The notes beneath the pieces were generated by a model. The model was given only the letters and a program-made list of their open reading frames with translations, ran no database searches and was not told the origin of the DNA. From an uncultured Paracoccaceae bacterium (lineage in GTDB: Bacteria > Pseudomonadota > Alphaproteobacteria > Rhodobacterales > Rhodobacteraceae): a stretch of 64,000 nucleotides of DNA. The translations under genes were made by a program, and so were the position numbers. Shown piece after piece: positions 19,007 through 28,245 of this stretch. Position 1 is the stretch's first letter. Each line of letters starts with the position of its first letter. Where the stretch lies: contig CANLNM010000001.1 in NCBI GenBank assembly GCA_947492475.1, forward strand, positions 124,001 to 188,000, read 5' to 3'.

Positions 19007-21331
19007 GTGACACAGGCCGAATTGCCCGTCCAGTCCACCTTGACTGGAGTTGACCGTATTGTACCGCGCGTCGGTATTATCTTAGCGTTGGCTGTTGGCA
19101 TGGTGGCGGCAAGTTTCTTTGTCGGGGATGTTCTTATGGAACTGGGGCTACAAATCGCAGGCGGTGTGCTGGCGACGACCGGCGCATTCGTCGGGGTTTT
19201 ACGCCTATTGCGAACGAAACGCCGTGCCGTGCTGGTGGAAACCGTTAAGCGGCTGATCGAACACGAAAACGCCGCAGGATTTGTCACCGATTTTGAGGGA
19301 AAAATCCTATCTCAAAACCTGTCCGCACAGGGTCGGTTTCGCGATCAGTCACATGATACGTTGTCATTCTGCCTGTCAGATTTGTTCGCAAATCCCGGCG
19401 CCGTTTTGTTTCGCCTGCAATCCAAAGCCCAAGCTGTGGGTGCTGCACGCGAAGATTTGGTAACCCGTCGCGGTCATGTCCGTTTATCCGTCCAAGATGC
19501 AGGTGAATCCATATTCGTCTGGCGTTTGGACGATGTTGTCGAAAAAATGGGGGCGGGTCGCGGCGCAGATGCGCTTGGGTTGCCCATGCTCACTGCTGGG
19601 CCATCTGGAACGATCCTTTATATGAACGAAGCGTCGCGTCGTTTGGTCGGTGGGCGCGCCAAAAGCCTGGATCGGGTTTTTGCAGAGCAGCCTTTGGTGT
19701 CCGGGCAATTGCATCAGGTCAAAGGTGTTGACGGTTTGGTTGATTGCCTCGTTGCCGAGCTACGCGGCAATGGCGGACGCCGTGAAATCTATCTTTTGCC
19801 GGGCGAAGCAAGTACGCAGATGCGCGGTGTCGCCGCGGCATGGGACGCAGTCGAAGATTTACCCGTGCCATTGCTGAAAATCGCAGTTACAGGCGAAGTT
19901 GTCGGTTCCAATCGCGAAGCGCGCCAATTGCTAAACAACCAAATTCCAAACGGCACCCGGCTTGCTGATTTGATGGATGGTTTGGGCCGCCCAATCGTCG
20001 ACTGGCTACGCGAAGCCGCAGAAGGACGCGTCGCCCCATCGCCAGAGTTTTTGCGCAGCACAGGAGATCGTCAGGACACCTTTGTTCAAGTGATGTTAAA
20101 CCCTCTTGAGGGCGAAGAAAGCTGTAACCACGTCATCGCCGTGCTTAATGACGTAACAGAGCTAAAGTCATTGGAAGCGCAGTTCGTCCAAAGCCAAAAA
20201 ATGCAAGCGATTGGTCAATTGGCCGGTGGTGTCGCCCATGATTTCAACAACCTTTTGACAGCAATATCAGGGCATTGCGACCTTTTGCTACTTCGCCACG
20301 ATCAAGGAGACCAAGATTACGGTGATCTGATCCAGATTCACCAAAATGCCAACCGTGCGGCCAGTTTGGTTGGACAATTGCTTGCCTTTTCTCGGAAACA
20401 AAACTTGCGTCCCGAACTCTTGGATTTGCGCAATACTTTGTCCGATCTCACGCATCTGCTGAATAGATTGGTCGGTGAAAAAGTAACGCTGACCCTCAAT
20501 CATGATCCGGGTCTATTAAATATCCGCGCCGACAAACGTCAGCTGGAACAGGTTATGATGAACTTGGTCGTGAATGCGCGTGACGCAATGGCGACGGGTG
20601 GCGAAATTCGTGTTGAGACTGAAAACTCGACGCTCAAACAACCTCTGGAACGGGACCGGGCAACGGTACCGCCGGGCGATTATGTCATTGTACGCGTTGT
20701 GGATGAAGGATGCGGAATTCCTCCCGAAAAGCTGCCTAAGATTTTTGAACCTTTCTACACAACAAAGCGCACGGGCGAGGGGACTGGCCTAGGCTTGTCA
20801 ACGGCTTACGGGATTGTGAAACAGACAGGTGGCTTCATTTTTGCCGACAGTTCGGTTGGAACAGGATCCGTTTTCACGATCTTCCTTCCTGCCTATGACA
20901 TGCCGGTTCCAGTTGAAAACACAAACGATCGTCCAGAAGACCGAGGCCGTCTGGCCGTGCAAAAAGGGGACGGGGTTGTGTTGCTGGTCGAAGACGAAGC
21001 ACCGGTTCGCGCCTTTGCTTCGCGGGCTTTGCGCCTGCGTGGCTACACTGTTTTAGAGGCTGAGAGTGCAGAAGCAGCATTGGATATGCTTGCGGATCCA
21101 GAACTGAGTGTCGACATCTTTGTGACGGATGTCATCATGCCGGGAATGGACGGTCCAACCTGGGTCAAAAAGGCGCTTGTTACCAGACCAGATACCAAGG
21201 TTGTGTTTGTTTCTGGCTATGCAGAGGATGCATTTGGTGATGATCAGGCAGGGGTTCCAAACTCTGTTTTCCTACCCAAGCCGTTTTCTCTCACAGATCT
21301 GACCAGCACAGTTCAACAACAACTGCACTAA
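19007..21331 (+). CDS. cckA: Hybrid sensor kinase CckA
   Basis: CckA autophosphorylates and passes phosphate through ChpT to the response regulator CtrA. The protein of about 774 residues has two N-terminal membrane spans (about 20-60), PAS-like sensing regions (about 85-390), and a dimerisation domain with the phospho-accepting histidine in GQLAGGVAHDFNNLLTAISG. An ATPase domain (NARDAM; DEGCGIPPE; TGEGTGLGLSTAYGIV) and a C-terminal receiver domain with the acceptor aspartate in FVTDVIMPGMDG follow. The start is probably GTG at 19007, seven bases after an AAGGGGG site; TTG at 19001 is possible. Its partner chpT is in this window at 39777-40370. The gene is convergent with glk, with four bases between stops. 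Confidence 0.94.
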   Translation: MTQAELPVQSTLTGVDRIVPRVGIILALAVGMVAASFFVGDVLMELGLQIAGGVLATTGAFVGVLRLLRTKRRAVLVETVKRLIEHENAAGFVTDFEGKILSQNLSAQGRFRDQSHDTLSFCLSDLFANPGAVLFRLQSKAQAVGAAREDLVTRRGHVRLSVQDAGESIFVWRLDDVVEKMGAGRGADALGLPMLTAGPSGTILYMNEASRRLVGGRAKSLDRVFAEQPLVSGQLHQVKGVDGLVDCLVAELRGNGGRREIYLLPGEASTQMRGVAAAWDAVEDLPVPLLKIAVTGEVVGSNREARQLLNNQIPNGTRLADLMDGLGRPIVDWLREAAEGRVAPSPEFLRSTGDRQDTFVQVMLNPLEGEESCNHVIAVLNDVTELKSLEAQFVQSQKMQAIGQLAGGVAHDFNNLLTAISGHCDLLLLRHDQGDQDYGDLIQIHQNANRAASLVGQLLAFSRKQNLRPELLDLRNTLSDLTHLLNRLVGEKVTLTLNHDPGLLNIRADKRQLEQVMMNLVVNARDAMATGGEIRVETENSTLKQPLERDRATVPPGDYVIVRVVDEGCGIPPEKLPKIFEPFYTTKRTGEGTGLGLSTAYGIVKQTGGFIFADSSVGTGSVFTIFLPAYDMPVPVENTNDRPEDRGRLAVQKGDGVVLLVEDEAPVRAFASRALRLRGYTVLEAESAEAALDMLADPELSVDIFVTDVIMPGMDGPTWVKKALVTRPDTKVVFVSGYAEDAFGDDQAGVPNSVFLPKPFSLTDLTSTVQQQLH

Positions 21332-21335
21332 CGAT

Positions 21336-22289
21336 TTAGGTTCCGACGGTGTTTGCGCAGCCTGTCAGTGCTGCGTAATCATCTTCGACAACAAACACGG
21401 AAAATGCCTTTAGGAATTCAGACATGCGACCTTTGGATGTGAACTGATCGTTAAACCCAAATGTGTCTAAGTACGGGGTTAAAGCACGCGCCACACCTCC
21501 GACCAAATATATGCCTTGATAAGGAAGGTGGGTTAGCGCCAAATCGCCGCAAACACGACCTAATATGTGGACGCAAGTTTCTACAGTCATCCGTGCATAT
21601 TTATCATCGCCACGTGCATAATCCTGCATGATCTGATGCGACGTTTTGCGAGACCCGTCTTCGCGGGCATGCCAAGCATATACTTGTTCTAACCCGCGCC
21701 CGGATAGGACCTCTTCGACCGATGCGAATCCTGAACCTGTCGCCAAATGATCCCGCATATTCAAATCCTGTTCAGAATAAACCGGCAACGAAATATGTCC
21801 GCATTCAGAAGGGACAACAATTGTTGATTGTGCTGAATTGTGAACCGGTGCTGCGTTAAACCCAGTCCCAATGCCCACAACCAGCTTTGCACCATCGGTG
21901 CTTTGAGTGGTTCCGCGCATTATGGATTTCAGGTTTTTCGCCGGAATATCAGACAATGCATGCCCCTGCGCCTGCAGATCGTTGATCACGGATACAGATG
22001 AGACATTAACTGATTTGGCCAAAGAATCCTTTGTTATGCGCCAATTGAGGTTGGTCAATTCGGTCACATCCGGCAACACCATACCCGCCACCGCGACACA
22101 TAGGGCAGATATATCAACCTCAGAATTGTGCCTCAAAAACTCAATCAAAACAGCATCTAGGCTAGGGAAATCTGCGTTTTTGAACCGCTTGATCGATGCG
22201 TTTTGAACAATGCCATCAATTGCAAAAGCAACACGTGAATTCGTTCCGCCAACATCGGCAACAAGGATATGAGAAGGTGTTTCAGTCAT
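21336..22289 (-). CDS. glk: Glucokinase
   Basis: Glk phosphorylates glucose with ATP. The 317-residue protein is the bacterial Glk type rather than the ROK type. It has the ATP-binding VADVGGTNSRVAF (residues 9-21), a central VVGIGTGFNAA motif, the SECGHISLP segment and LVGGVARAL near the C-terminus. It lies immediately downstream of a LacI-family regulator gene on the same strand, with a 68-base gap that holds a CG-centred palindrome also found in front of zwf. It supplies glucose 6-phosphate to the zwf-pgl-pgi products. Confidence 0.9.
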   Translation of the reverse strand: MTETPSHILVADVGGTNSRVAFAIDGIVQNASIKRFKNADFPSLDAVLIEFLRHNSEVDISALCVAVAGMVLPDVTELTNLNWRITKDSLAKSVNVSSVSVINDLQAQGHALSDIPAKNLKSIMRGTTQSTDGAKLVVGIGTGFNAAPVHNSAQSTIVVPSECGHISLPVYSEQDLNMRDHLATGSGFASVEEVLSGRGLEQVYAWHAREDGSRKTSHQIMQDYARGDDKYARMTVETCVHILGRVCGDLALTHLPYQGIYLVGGVARALTPYLDTFGFNDQFTSKGRMSEFLKAFSVFVVEDDYAALTGCANTVGT

Positions 22290-22301
22290 GTCATTTCAAA
22301 T

Positions 22302-22313
22302 GTTAGCGTTATC
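22302..22313. promoter_or_regulatory. Imperfect palindrome between lacI-family gene and glk
   Basis: GTTAGCGTTATC matches the core of the zwf palindrome (GTTAGCGCTAAC) at ten of twelve positions and keeps the central CG. It is 13-24 bases upstream of the glk start. The neighbouring LacI-family protein is the natural candidate to bind both sites; this is inference from position and shape. Confidence 0.55.
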
Positions 22314-22357
22314 AGTTCTTAGCAGATAAAGGCTCTGCTCGGTTCGGGCAAGGTAGA

Positions 22358-23383
22358 TCACAAAGGAGCAGGGCCCGTCGAGGTGCCAACGGTTAATTCT
22401 GCTTCTAACAATTTGTGAACCGGTCCTTCTGTAGGTGTGTTGATTTGATGGATCAACATATCGCCTAAACAACGGCCGGCGTTTCGAACCGATGATTTAA
22501 CCGAGGTAAAGACAGGAATATCCCCGTCGGTCTGCAGATAAGATAAACAATCGTCATGGGTGATCACACTGATGTCGCGCCCCATTTTTTGCCCTGAATC
22601 TTCGATTGCGCGCCGTGTGCCAAGCGCACAAATCATTGATGAACACAAAAATGCGGTTGGTGGATCGGATAGGTTCAGTATATCCCTAGCGGATCTATAC
22701 CCGTGGGCTTCGGTCATTTCATCGCTGCGCATCAGGGCAGGGTCAACTGCGACACCCCAGGTTTTCAACGCCGTTTCATACCCGGTGCGCCGTCGATACG
22801 CGAAATCCATAATTTCATACCCGTTGATTAAACCTATCCTTTTGTGCCCCAAATCCAACAGATACGAAGTCGCCTGTTCAAAAGAGCTGCGACTGTTCAC
22901 ATCAACCCACGAATAAGGACCCGTTTGATTGCTTGATCGGCCATGCACCACAAATGGCATGTCCAGTTTTCGCAACAAATCAATGCGTGGGTCATCCATT
23001 TGCGGCCCATGCACAACCACGCCATCTACCGAGCGGCGCATTTTTAACTTTGTGTAAATGTCGCTTTCACTGCCGTGATCAAACAGGGACAGGTGCATAT
23101 CATACCCATGCCGCGCATAAGATTCCCCCGCACCAGCGATAAAATCGCCAAATACCGGATTCACCATCTCATGCTTTTCCGAAACGGGAATCACATGACC
23201 AATCGCCATAGAACGCCCCGTTGCGAGGCTTTTGGCGCGCGTGTTGGGGCTATATCCATATTGATCAGCAACCATTTGAACACGTTGCCGGGTCGTTTCG
23301 GACACTTCCGGAAAGCCATTTAACGCCCGACTAACTGTTGTTTGGCTTAATCCCAAAATGTTCGACAGCTGTTTCAAGTTCAT
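22358..23383 (-). CDS. LacI-family transcriptional regulator
   Basis: This 341-residue repressor has the LacI N-terminal helix-turn-helix and hinge (MNLKQLSNILGLSQTTVSRA, continuing to SPNTRAKSLATGRS) and a periplasmic-binding-like effector domain. The recognition helix sequence TTVSRALNG is canonical. It is upstream of glk on the same strand and divergent from an HpcH/HpaI aldolase gene, which points to carbohydrate control. Predicted operators are at 22302-22313 and 8651-8664, which would put glk and zwf-pgl-pgi under its control. The effector is unknown; a sugar or phosphorylated intermediate of this pathway is likely. Confidence 0.9.
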   Translation of the reverse strand: MNLKQLSNILGLSQTTVSRALNGFPEVSETTRQRVQMVADQYGYSPNTRAKSLATGRSMAIGHVIPVSEKHEMVNPVFGDFIAGAGESYARHGYDMHLSLFDHGSESDIYTKLKMRRSVDGVVVHGPQMDDPRIDLLRKLDMPFVVHGRSSNQTGPYSWVDVNSRSSFEQATSYLLDLGHKRIGLINGYEIMDFAYRRRTGYETALKTWGVAVDPALMRSDEMTEAHGYRSARDILNLSDPPTAFLCSSMICALGTRRAIEDSGQKMGRDISVITHDDCLSYLQTDGDIPVFTSVKSSVRNAGRCLGDMLIHQINTPTEGPVHKLLEAELTVGTSTGPAPL

Positions 23384-23700
23384 GGGCGTCTCACCAAAGC
23401 GATTTGAATACCTTCAGTTAGGGCAGTTTTTACACCCGATGTCAAAACGGCAACCCCTTTCGCAAACTGATTAAAGCTGACTAATATTTTACCCGTAACA
23501 GGTTTGGCGGCGCCATTGGGGTGTGGAACCCGCGATTTTGAGCTTGAAAAAATTGCTATGCATCAAATTTCTGTCGATTTGGACAACCACGCAAAGGCGA
23601 TTAGCAAGGAAGAGCAATATGGCTTTTTCTGATCTTTGTATTATCGTACCAAAACACGATCCATTTCGGACCGGTGTTTTACCTTAGCTTTGGGTTGGAT

Positions 23701-24462
23701 ATGGCTGATAACAAACTGAAAAATGCACTTGCAAACAATGAACTGCAACGGGGGATTTGGCTGACATTAGGATCGATGGCAGCCGCCGAACTGGCAAGTA
23801 AAACCGGGTTTGACTGGTGCCTCATCGATGCGGAACATGGACCAAATGGATTGGCCCAAATCCAGGGGCAATTGATGGCCTTGGCAGGATCTGACACCCA
23901 GACCGTAATTCGAGTGCCGGTGGGACAGGATTGGGTTCTAAAACAGGTGTTGGATTTAGGGGCCCAGAATATTCTGGTGCCTTTGGTCCACACCGCCGAA
24001 CAGGCGCGTCAGATTGTTGCGGCAACGCGCTATCCACCAAATGGCACACGTGGCATGGGGGCGACACTTGCACGTGCCTCTGGCTATGGCAGCACCCCCG
24101 ATTATGCCAAAACGGCCGATAAAAACATCTGCGTCATGGTTCAAGTTGAAAGCGTCGAAGCCGCTGAAAACATTGATGGAATTGCAAACACCGAAGGCGT
24201 CGATGTGGTGTTTATCGGGCCTGCTGATTTATCTGCGGATATGGGGTTTCCCGGGCAATATCGCCATCCTGACGTTCTGGCAGAAATCGAACGGCTCACC
24301 ACACGCATTTTGGCTGCGGGCAAAACGGTGGGTGTGGTTTGGTTTGATCCAGACCATGCCCGCGAAGCTGTCGCCCAAGGGGCCCGTTTTGTCGGATTGG
24401 GGTCTGAAACCTCAACCCTGATGGCAGGGTTGAGGCAGCTTTCAGAACTGGATTTATCCTAG
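23701..24462 (+). CDS. HpcH/HpaI-family class II aldolase
   Basis: This protein of about 253 residues is a metal-dependent TIM-barrel aldolase of the 4-hydroxy-2-oxoheptanedioate / 2-keto-3-deoxy-L-rhamnonate type. Motifs include WCLIDAEHGPN (metal-site region), the RVP segment with its conserved arginine, GTRGMGATLARASGYG, MVQVESVEA with a metal-binding glutamate, and FIGPADLSADMG with a metal-binding aspartate. Such enzymes cleave 2-keto-3-deoxy acids to pyruvate and an aldehyde; the exact substrate is unknown. ATG at 23701 is preferred over 23674, which adds nine non-conserved residues. It is divergent from the LacI gene and ends seven bases from the convergent methyltransferase gene. Confidence 0.88.
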   Translation: MADNKLKNALANNELQRGIWLTLGSMAAAELASKTGFDWCLIDAEHGPNGLAQIQGQLMALAGSDTQTVIRVPVGQDWVLKQVLDLGAQNILVPLVHTAEQARQIVAATRYPPNGTRGMGATLARASGYGSTPDYAKTADKNICVMVQVESVEAAENIDGIANTEGVDVVFIGPADLSADMGFPGQYRHPDVLAEIERLTTRILAAGKTVGVVWFDPDHAREAVAQGARFVGLGSETSTLMAGLRQLSELDLS

Positions 24463-24469
24463 CAACTGT

Positions 24470-25534
24470 TTAGGCGCGGCGGCGACGACGGCCACCGCGT
24501 CCGCCCTTATCTTCACCCGGAGCTTTGTTGGTGCGGATCCATTCCGCGCCTGAATCATCGTTATCGGTCAAGAAGTTAGCTGCGCGGATCGCTTCCATTT
24601 CTTTGCCAGCGCGGGGTTTGGTCGACCCCAGCCCAAACATCTGGCAGAATGCTTCGTCATCCAAACCGTCCGGCAAAATAATCCCTGCAGCTTCAATCGC
24701 AGCTTTCTTTTCGGCGATTTTCTTGGGGCCGACGGGCAGGGCGACCGGGTTCATGATCGCACTGGTCATGCCAGATGCCATTGCCATAGGCAAAAACGCG
24801 TTGTTGATGCCATGCCGGTTGGGTAAACCAAAGGAAATATTGGACGCGCCACAGGTGGTGTTTACACCCAATTCTTCGCGCAGACGCCGCACCAACGCAA
24901 AGACCTGCAAACCCGCAGTCCCCATTGCGCCAATTGGCATAACCAACGGATCGACAACGATATCATGGGCCGGAATGCCAAAGTCGGCGGCCCGTTCAAC
25001 GATCTTTTTGGCCACAGCGAACCGCACATCCGGGTCCTCAGAAATGCCTGTGTCATCATTGGAAATTGCCACAACGGGGACGTTGTATTTTTTGACTAAC
25101 GGCAGCACCATTTCCAGACGTTCTTCTTCGCCGGTGACCGAGTTGAGCAAAGGACGGCCCTCGGCAGCGGCCAGTCCGCGTTCCAATGCGCCGGGCACCG
25201 AACTGTCGATACAAAGCGGGGCGTCGGTGACGGCCTGAACCACATTGATCAGTTTTTCCATCAGGGGTGGCTCAACAAAGTTGTTGTCCGCATAGCGCGG
25301 ATCTTCGGCCATTTTGTTGGAAAACACAGCGCCAGAATTGATGTCCAGCACGGTTGCACCAGCCGCAACCTGAGCGATTGCATCTGCTTCGACACGGCTA
25401 AAATTATCCATTTCCAACTCAGCGGCCAGAATTTTCCGACCCGTCGGGTTGATCCGCTCGCCAATGACACAGAACGGCTCGTCAAAGCCGATGATCGCGG
25501 TTTTAGTCTTTGATTCTATGACGGTACGGGTCAT
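24470..25534 (-). CDS. Methyltetrahydrofolate:corrinoid methyltransferase (split MetH pterin domain)
   Basis: This 354-residue TIM-barrel protein corresponds to the pterin-binding module of B12-dependent methionine synthase and to AcsE/MtrH-like enzymes. It should move the methyl group of 5-methyltetrahydrofolate to a corrinoid protein. Visible motifs are VIGERINPTGR (about residues 23-33), VLDINSGA, APLCIDSS, LLNSVTGEEE, DPLVMPIG and CGASNISFGLPNR. There is no homocysteine-binding or cobalamin-binding domain, so it must work with separate proteins, as reported for roseobacter split methionine synthases. It follows a MetF-like gene by three bases. The last residues, GGRGGRRRRRA, form an arginine-rich tail also seen on the reactivase at 13239-15281. 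Confidence 0.87.
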   Translation of the reverse strand: MTRTVIESKTKTAIIGFDEPFCVIGERINPTGRKILAAELEMDNFSRVEADAIAQVAAGATVLDINSGAVFSNKMAEDPRYADNNFVEPPLMEKLINVVQAVTDAPLCIDSSVPGALERGLAAAEGRPLLNSVTGEEERLEMVLPLVKKYNVPVVAISNDDTGISEDPDVRFAVAKKIVERAADFGIPAHDIVVDPLVMPIGAMGTAGLQVFALVRRLREELGVNTTCGASNISFGLPNRHGINNAFLPMAMASGMTSAIMNPVALPVGPKKIAEKKAAIEAAGIILPDGLDDEAFCQMFGLGSTKPRAGKEMEAIRAANFLTDNDDSGAEWIRTNKAPGEDKGGRGGRRRRRA

Positions 25535-25537
25535 TCT

Positions 25538-26467
25538 TTATCCTTGGATTGGGGTGACTGGAACGCCAGAAGCGCCGCCATTTTCTTGGGTCCACTTGGC
25601 ATTTGTTTTAATCCCACCCAGTGGGAAGAAATGCACAGAAGCTATGTTAAAGTCGGGATTGGCCGCTTTGTGTTCAGCCAAATCAGTGAGGAATTCTGTG
25701 GGTTCATAGGGCAATAGCAATTTGGACACATCCATGGCCCGTTTTTGCAGCACTTTCAATGATGCACCCACGCCGCAAGCGATTGCGAATTTGATCAGCG
25801 TTTGCAGTTTGGCAGGGCCAGCCGTACCGATATGAATTGGAATATCAATTCCCGCGTCAGACAGCGCATTTGCCCATTCAATCACCGGCCCGGATTCAAA
25901 ACAGAACTGCGTGGCCAGCGCCATTTTGGCATCCGTCCGCTCGCTGAATTTCTGTTTCCAAACAAGTGCTTCGCCAACGTTTTTATCAGAACCATCTGGA
26001 TCGATATCTTTGTTGCCTTCGGGGTGACCGGCCACATGCAGATTTTCAAAACCGGCTTTGTCAAACAGGCCAGTTTCCAACAATTGCATAGAGGAATGGA
26101 ACGCGCCTTGTGGTTCGGACACGCCACCGGCCAGCAGCAACGCTTGTTTGACGTTAGCTTCGCCTTGGTAACGGGCGATCCAATCGGCCAAGGTAGCCTG
26201 ATCCTTGATGATCCGCGCTGGAAAATGCGGCATCACGTCATAACCTTCGCTGGCGATGCGGGCGGCGGTGCTGACCATTTCTTCGATGGGGGTTCCATCA
26301 ATATGGGCGATGTAAACACGGCTGCCAGCGGGCAACAAAGCGCGAAAATCATCAACTTTGGCGGCCGTGCGCGGCATCACCTCGATCGAAAATCCCTTCA
26401 GGAATGCTTCTAACTCTGCCGAAACCGGAGCAGGCGCCTCTTTGCGGCGGAAATTCAAAAGAGCCAT
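25538..26467 (-). CDS. MetF-like methylenetetrahydrofolate reductase
   Basis: This protein of about 309 residues looks like a divergent MTHFR barrel: VYIAHIDGTPIEEMVSTAARIAS and YDVMPHFPARIIKD near the N-terminus, then LLLAGGVSEPQG, NLHVAGHPEGN, and ATQFCFESGPVIEW, the equivalent of the MetF TQFFFD motif. It would make 5-methyltetrahydrofolate, the substrate of the methyltransferase encoded next. The start is ATG at 26467, which has an AAGGAGAG site seven bases upstream; an earlier ATG at 26515 overlaps the preceding gene. The order reductase-methyltransferase fits a one-carbon operon. Confidence 0.83.
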   Translation of the reverse strand: MALLNFRRKEAPAPVSAELEAFLKGFSIEVMPRTAAKVDDFRALLPAGSRVYIAHIDGTPIEEMVSTAARIASEGYDVMPHFPARIIKDQATLADWIARYQGEANVKQALLLAGGVSEPQGAFHSSMQLLETGLFDKAGFENLHVAGHPEGNKDIDPDGSDKNVGEALVWKQKFSERTDAKMALATQFCFESGPVIEWANALSDAGIDIPIHIGTAGPAKLQTLIKFAIACGVGASLKVLQKRAMDVSKLLLPYEPTEFLTDLAEHKAANPDFNIASVHFFPLGGIKTNAKWTQENGGASGVPVTPIQG

Positions 26468-26505
26468 AATTCTCTCCTTCAGGGTGGGGGGCAGGCCTGT
26501 CTGGC

Positions 26506-26802
26506 TCATGCCCACCCGTCATTGGCAATCAACGTCTTAATGCGTTCGACGTCATATTCCGCGTCCAGCCGCGCGGCCTCGGCCTCGGCGACGGTTTGAT
26601 CATCCCCTTCGATTTCATAGGCCGGGGCTTTGCGCCATTCAGCCAGATAATCATCGGTTTCCGCGGCGCCGGTTTTCATAGCGGCGCGGTCAATAGCCTG
26701 TTCAAACCGTTCCGGTAGCTGGATTTTTGCCGCACGCCGGCCTTTGCCGACGATAACTTGTGCGGGGATGTCGCGCCAATAAACGAGTGTGACCAGAGCC
26801 AT
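26506..26802 (-). CDS. Small 'virulence factor' family protein in methyl-transfer operon
   Basis: This 98-residue acidic soluble protein starts MALVTLVYWRDIPAQVIVG and ends with a long charged helix (EAEAARLDAEYDVERIK). I recognise it as the small family named 'virulence factor' in domain databases, a name with no clear functional basis. It is the first gene of a three-gene operon with the MetF-like reductase and the corrinoid methyltransferase (38-base gap, same strand). That context argues for a role in one-carbon or methionine metabolism rather than virulence. No catalytic motif is visible. Confidence 0.7.
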   Translation of the reverse strand: MALVTLVYWRDIPAQVIVGKGRRAAKIQLPERFEQAIDRAAMKTGAAETDDYLAEWRKAPAYEIEGDDQTVAEAEAARLDAEYDVERIKTLIANDGWA

Positions 26803-26815
26803 GTGATTCTCCGTT

Positions 26816-26838
26816 GCAGATGATCATTTCTAATCTGC
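26816..26838 (-). promoter_or_regulatory. Inverted repeat just upstream of the methyl-transfer operon
   Basis: GCAGAT (26816-26821) and ATCTGC (26833-26838) form a perfect 6-bp inverted repeat with an 11-nt spacer, 14-36 bases upstream of the first gene and just ahead of its GGAG ribosome-binding site. It could be a leader hairpin that affects translation, or an operator. It does not match a riboswitch class I can name. Confidence 0.4.
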
Positions 26839-27060
26839 GTTATTTTTAATCCGACGTTCGTTTTCGACATTCGCCCGCCAATGAACGACCAACCCCCTAT
26901 CGCGATTGCCCCGTAATGCGCCAGTGCACAGAGGGATCGAAATGTTCATGACAATCATGAGCCAGCCGATGATCGCAAAAAGTGATCGACCTATTCATGA
27001 CAGACCTGTGACAGAGCTTGCCAGATGGGGATGTCCTGCCTAGATTAAAGGTAACTCGAA

Positions 27061-28188
27061 ATGGAGGGCGTAAAGATGGCGCCCAAGCGTCCCAAAGGTG
27101 CGGGCGCGTTCCCAATAGCGGTCGAAAGCCCCGCGCCAAATCCGCCTGATCCATTGTCGCTATATGCGGCTCTGGATTTAGGTACCAATAGCTGTCGCAT
27201 GTTGGTTGCCCAACCCAAAGGCAATCAGTTTCATGTGATCGATAGCTTTTCTAAATCCGTACAATTGGGCCATGGGCTTGAAAGTACGGGACGATTGTCG
27301 CGTGCGTCGATCAACCGAACGGTGCATGCCATTCGGATCTGCAAACAAAAGCTAAAGCGGCATAATGTGGACCGAATGCGATTGGTCGCAACCGAAGCCT
27401 GTCGTCGTGCGCGCAATGGCGAACGGTTTATCCGCCAGATCCGCCATGAAACCGGTTTGCAGCTAGAAATCATCAAACCCGAAGAAGAAGCGCGTCTGGC
27501 GGTGGTGTCCTGCGCGCCTTTGGTGTCGACGAAAACCGAACAATTGCTGGTGGTGGATATTGGTGGTGGATCAACGGAACTGGTTTGGATCGACCTGACC
27601 AAAGTGCCGCCACTGGAACGCCCGCGTGCGATCATGCGGCTTCATGCCGGGTTCATTCAGGACCCCGGCGTGTTTCCCGCTGCCAAAGTTGTCGACTGGA
27701 TTTCCGTACCATTGGGTGTGGCCACGTTGCGCGATCAATTTGCCGATGTCGAAGATGACAGCGCACGGTTTGCGCTTATGTCCTGGTTTTTTGAGGAAAA
27801 CCTGTCTGAGTTTTCACCCTATGCCCATGAACAAGCCCGGGACGGGTTTCAGATCATTGGCACATCCGGCACCGTGACCACCGTTGCGGCCAGTCATCTG
27901 GGGCTGCGCCGGTATGATCGCAACAAAGTGGACGGATTGCGCATGACATCCGATCAGATTGATGCGGTGATCCAGGATTACCTGTCACTTGGACCACAGG
28001 GGCGCAAAGCAGACCCCCGGATTGGCCGGGATCGTCAGGCTTTGATCATGTCGGGCGCGTCGATTTTGCAAGCTTTGATGCGGGTATGGCCCACGGATCG
28101 GTTAACCGTAGCGGATCGTGGCCTGCGCGAAGGCCTGCTTTATCAACAAATGTCGGCCGATGGTGTCTTGGAAGGCGGCGCTTTTTAA
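27061..28188 (+). CDS. Exopolyphosphatase / pppGpp phosphatase (Ppx/GppA)
   Basis: This 375-residue ASKHA-fold phosphatase hydrolyses polyphosphate or pppGpp. It has the phosphate-1 motif ALDLGTNSCRMLVA (about residues 37-50), the catalytic-glutamate region EEEARLAVVSC, the phosphate-2 motif VVDIGGGSTELVWID, and ATEACRRARNG. It is the short type, without the C-terminal HD domain of E. coli Ppx. The proline-rich N-terminal 35 residues are not part of the fold; starts at 27061 or 27076 are both possible. It is followed by rlmE on the same strand, 57 bases downstream. Confidence 0.88.
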   Translation: MEGVKMAPKRPKGAGAFPIAVESPAPNPPDPLSLYAALDLGTNSCRMLVAQPKGNQFHVIDSFSKSVQLGHGLESTGRLSRASINRTVHAIRICKQKLKRHNVDRMRLVATEACRRARNGERFIRQIRHETGLQLEIIKPEEEARLAVVSCAPLVSTKTEQLLVVDIGGGSTELVWIDLTKVPPLERPRAIMRLHAGFIQDPGVFPAAKVVDWISVPLGVATLRDQFADVEDDSARFALMSWFFEENLSEFSPYAHEQARDGFQIIGTSGTVTTVAASHLGLRRYDRNKVDGLRMTSDQIDAVIQDYLSLGPQGRKADPRIGRDRQALIMSGASILQALMRVWPTDRLTVADRGLREGLLYQQMSADGVLEGGAF

Positions 28189-28193
28189 GATAG

Positions 28194-28225
28194 GGCAGGC
28201 GCTTGCGATGCGCAGGCGACCTGCC
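28194..28225 (+). other. Hairpin between ppx/gppA and rlmE
   Basis: GGCAGG (28194-28199) pairs with CCTGCC (28220-28225), with further CGC/GCG pairing inside. No T-run follows, so it is not a simple terminator. It may stabilise the upstream transcript end or mark an RNA-processing site; this is speculative. Confidence 0.3.
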
Positions 28226-28245
28226 AGAGTGGCAAAGGAAATCAG

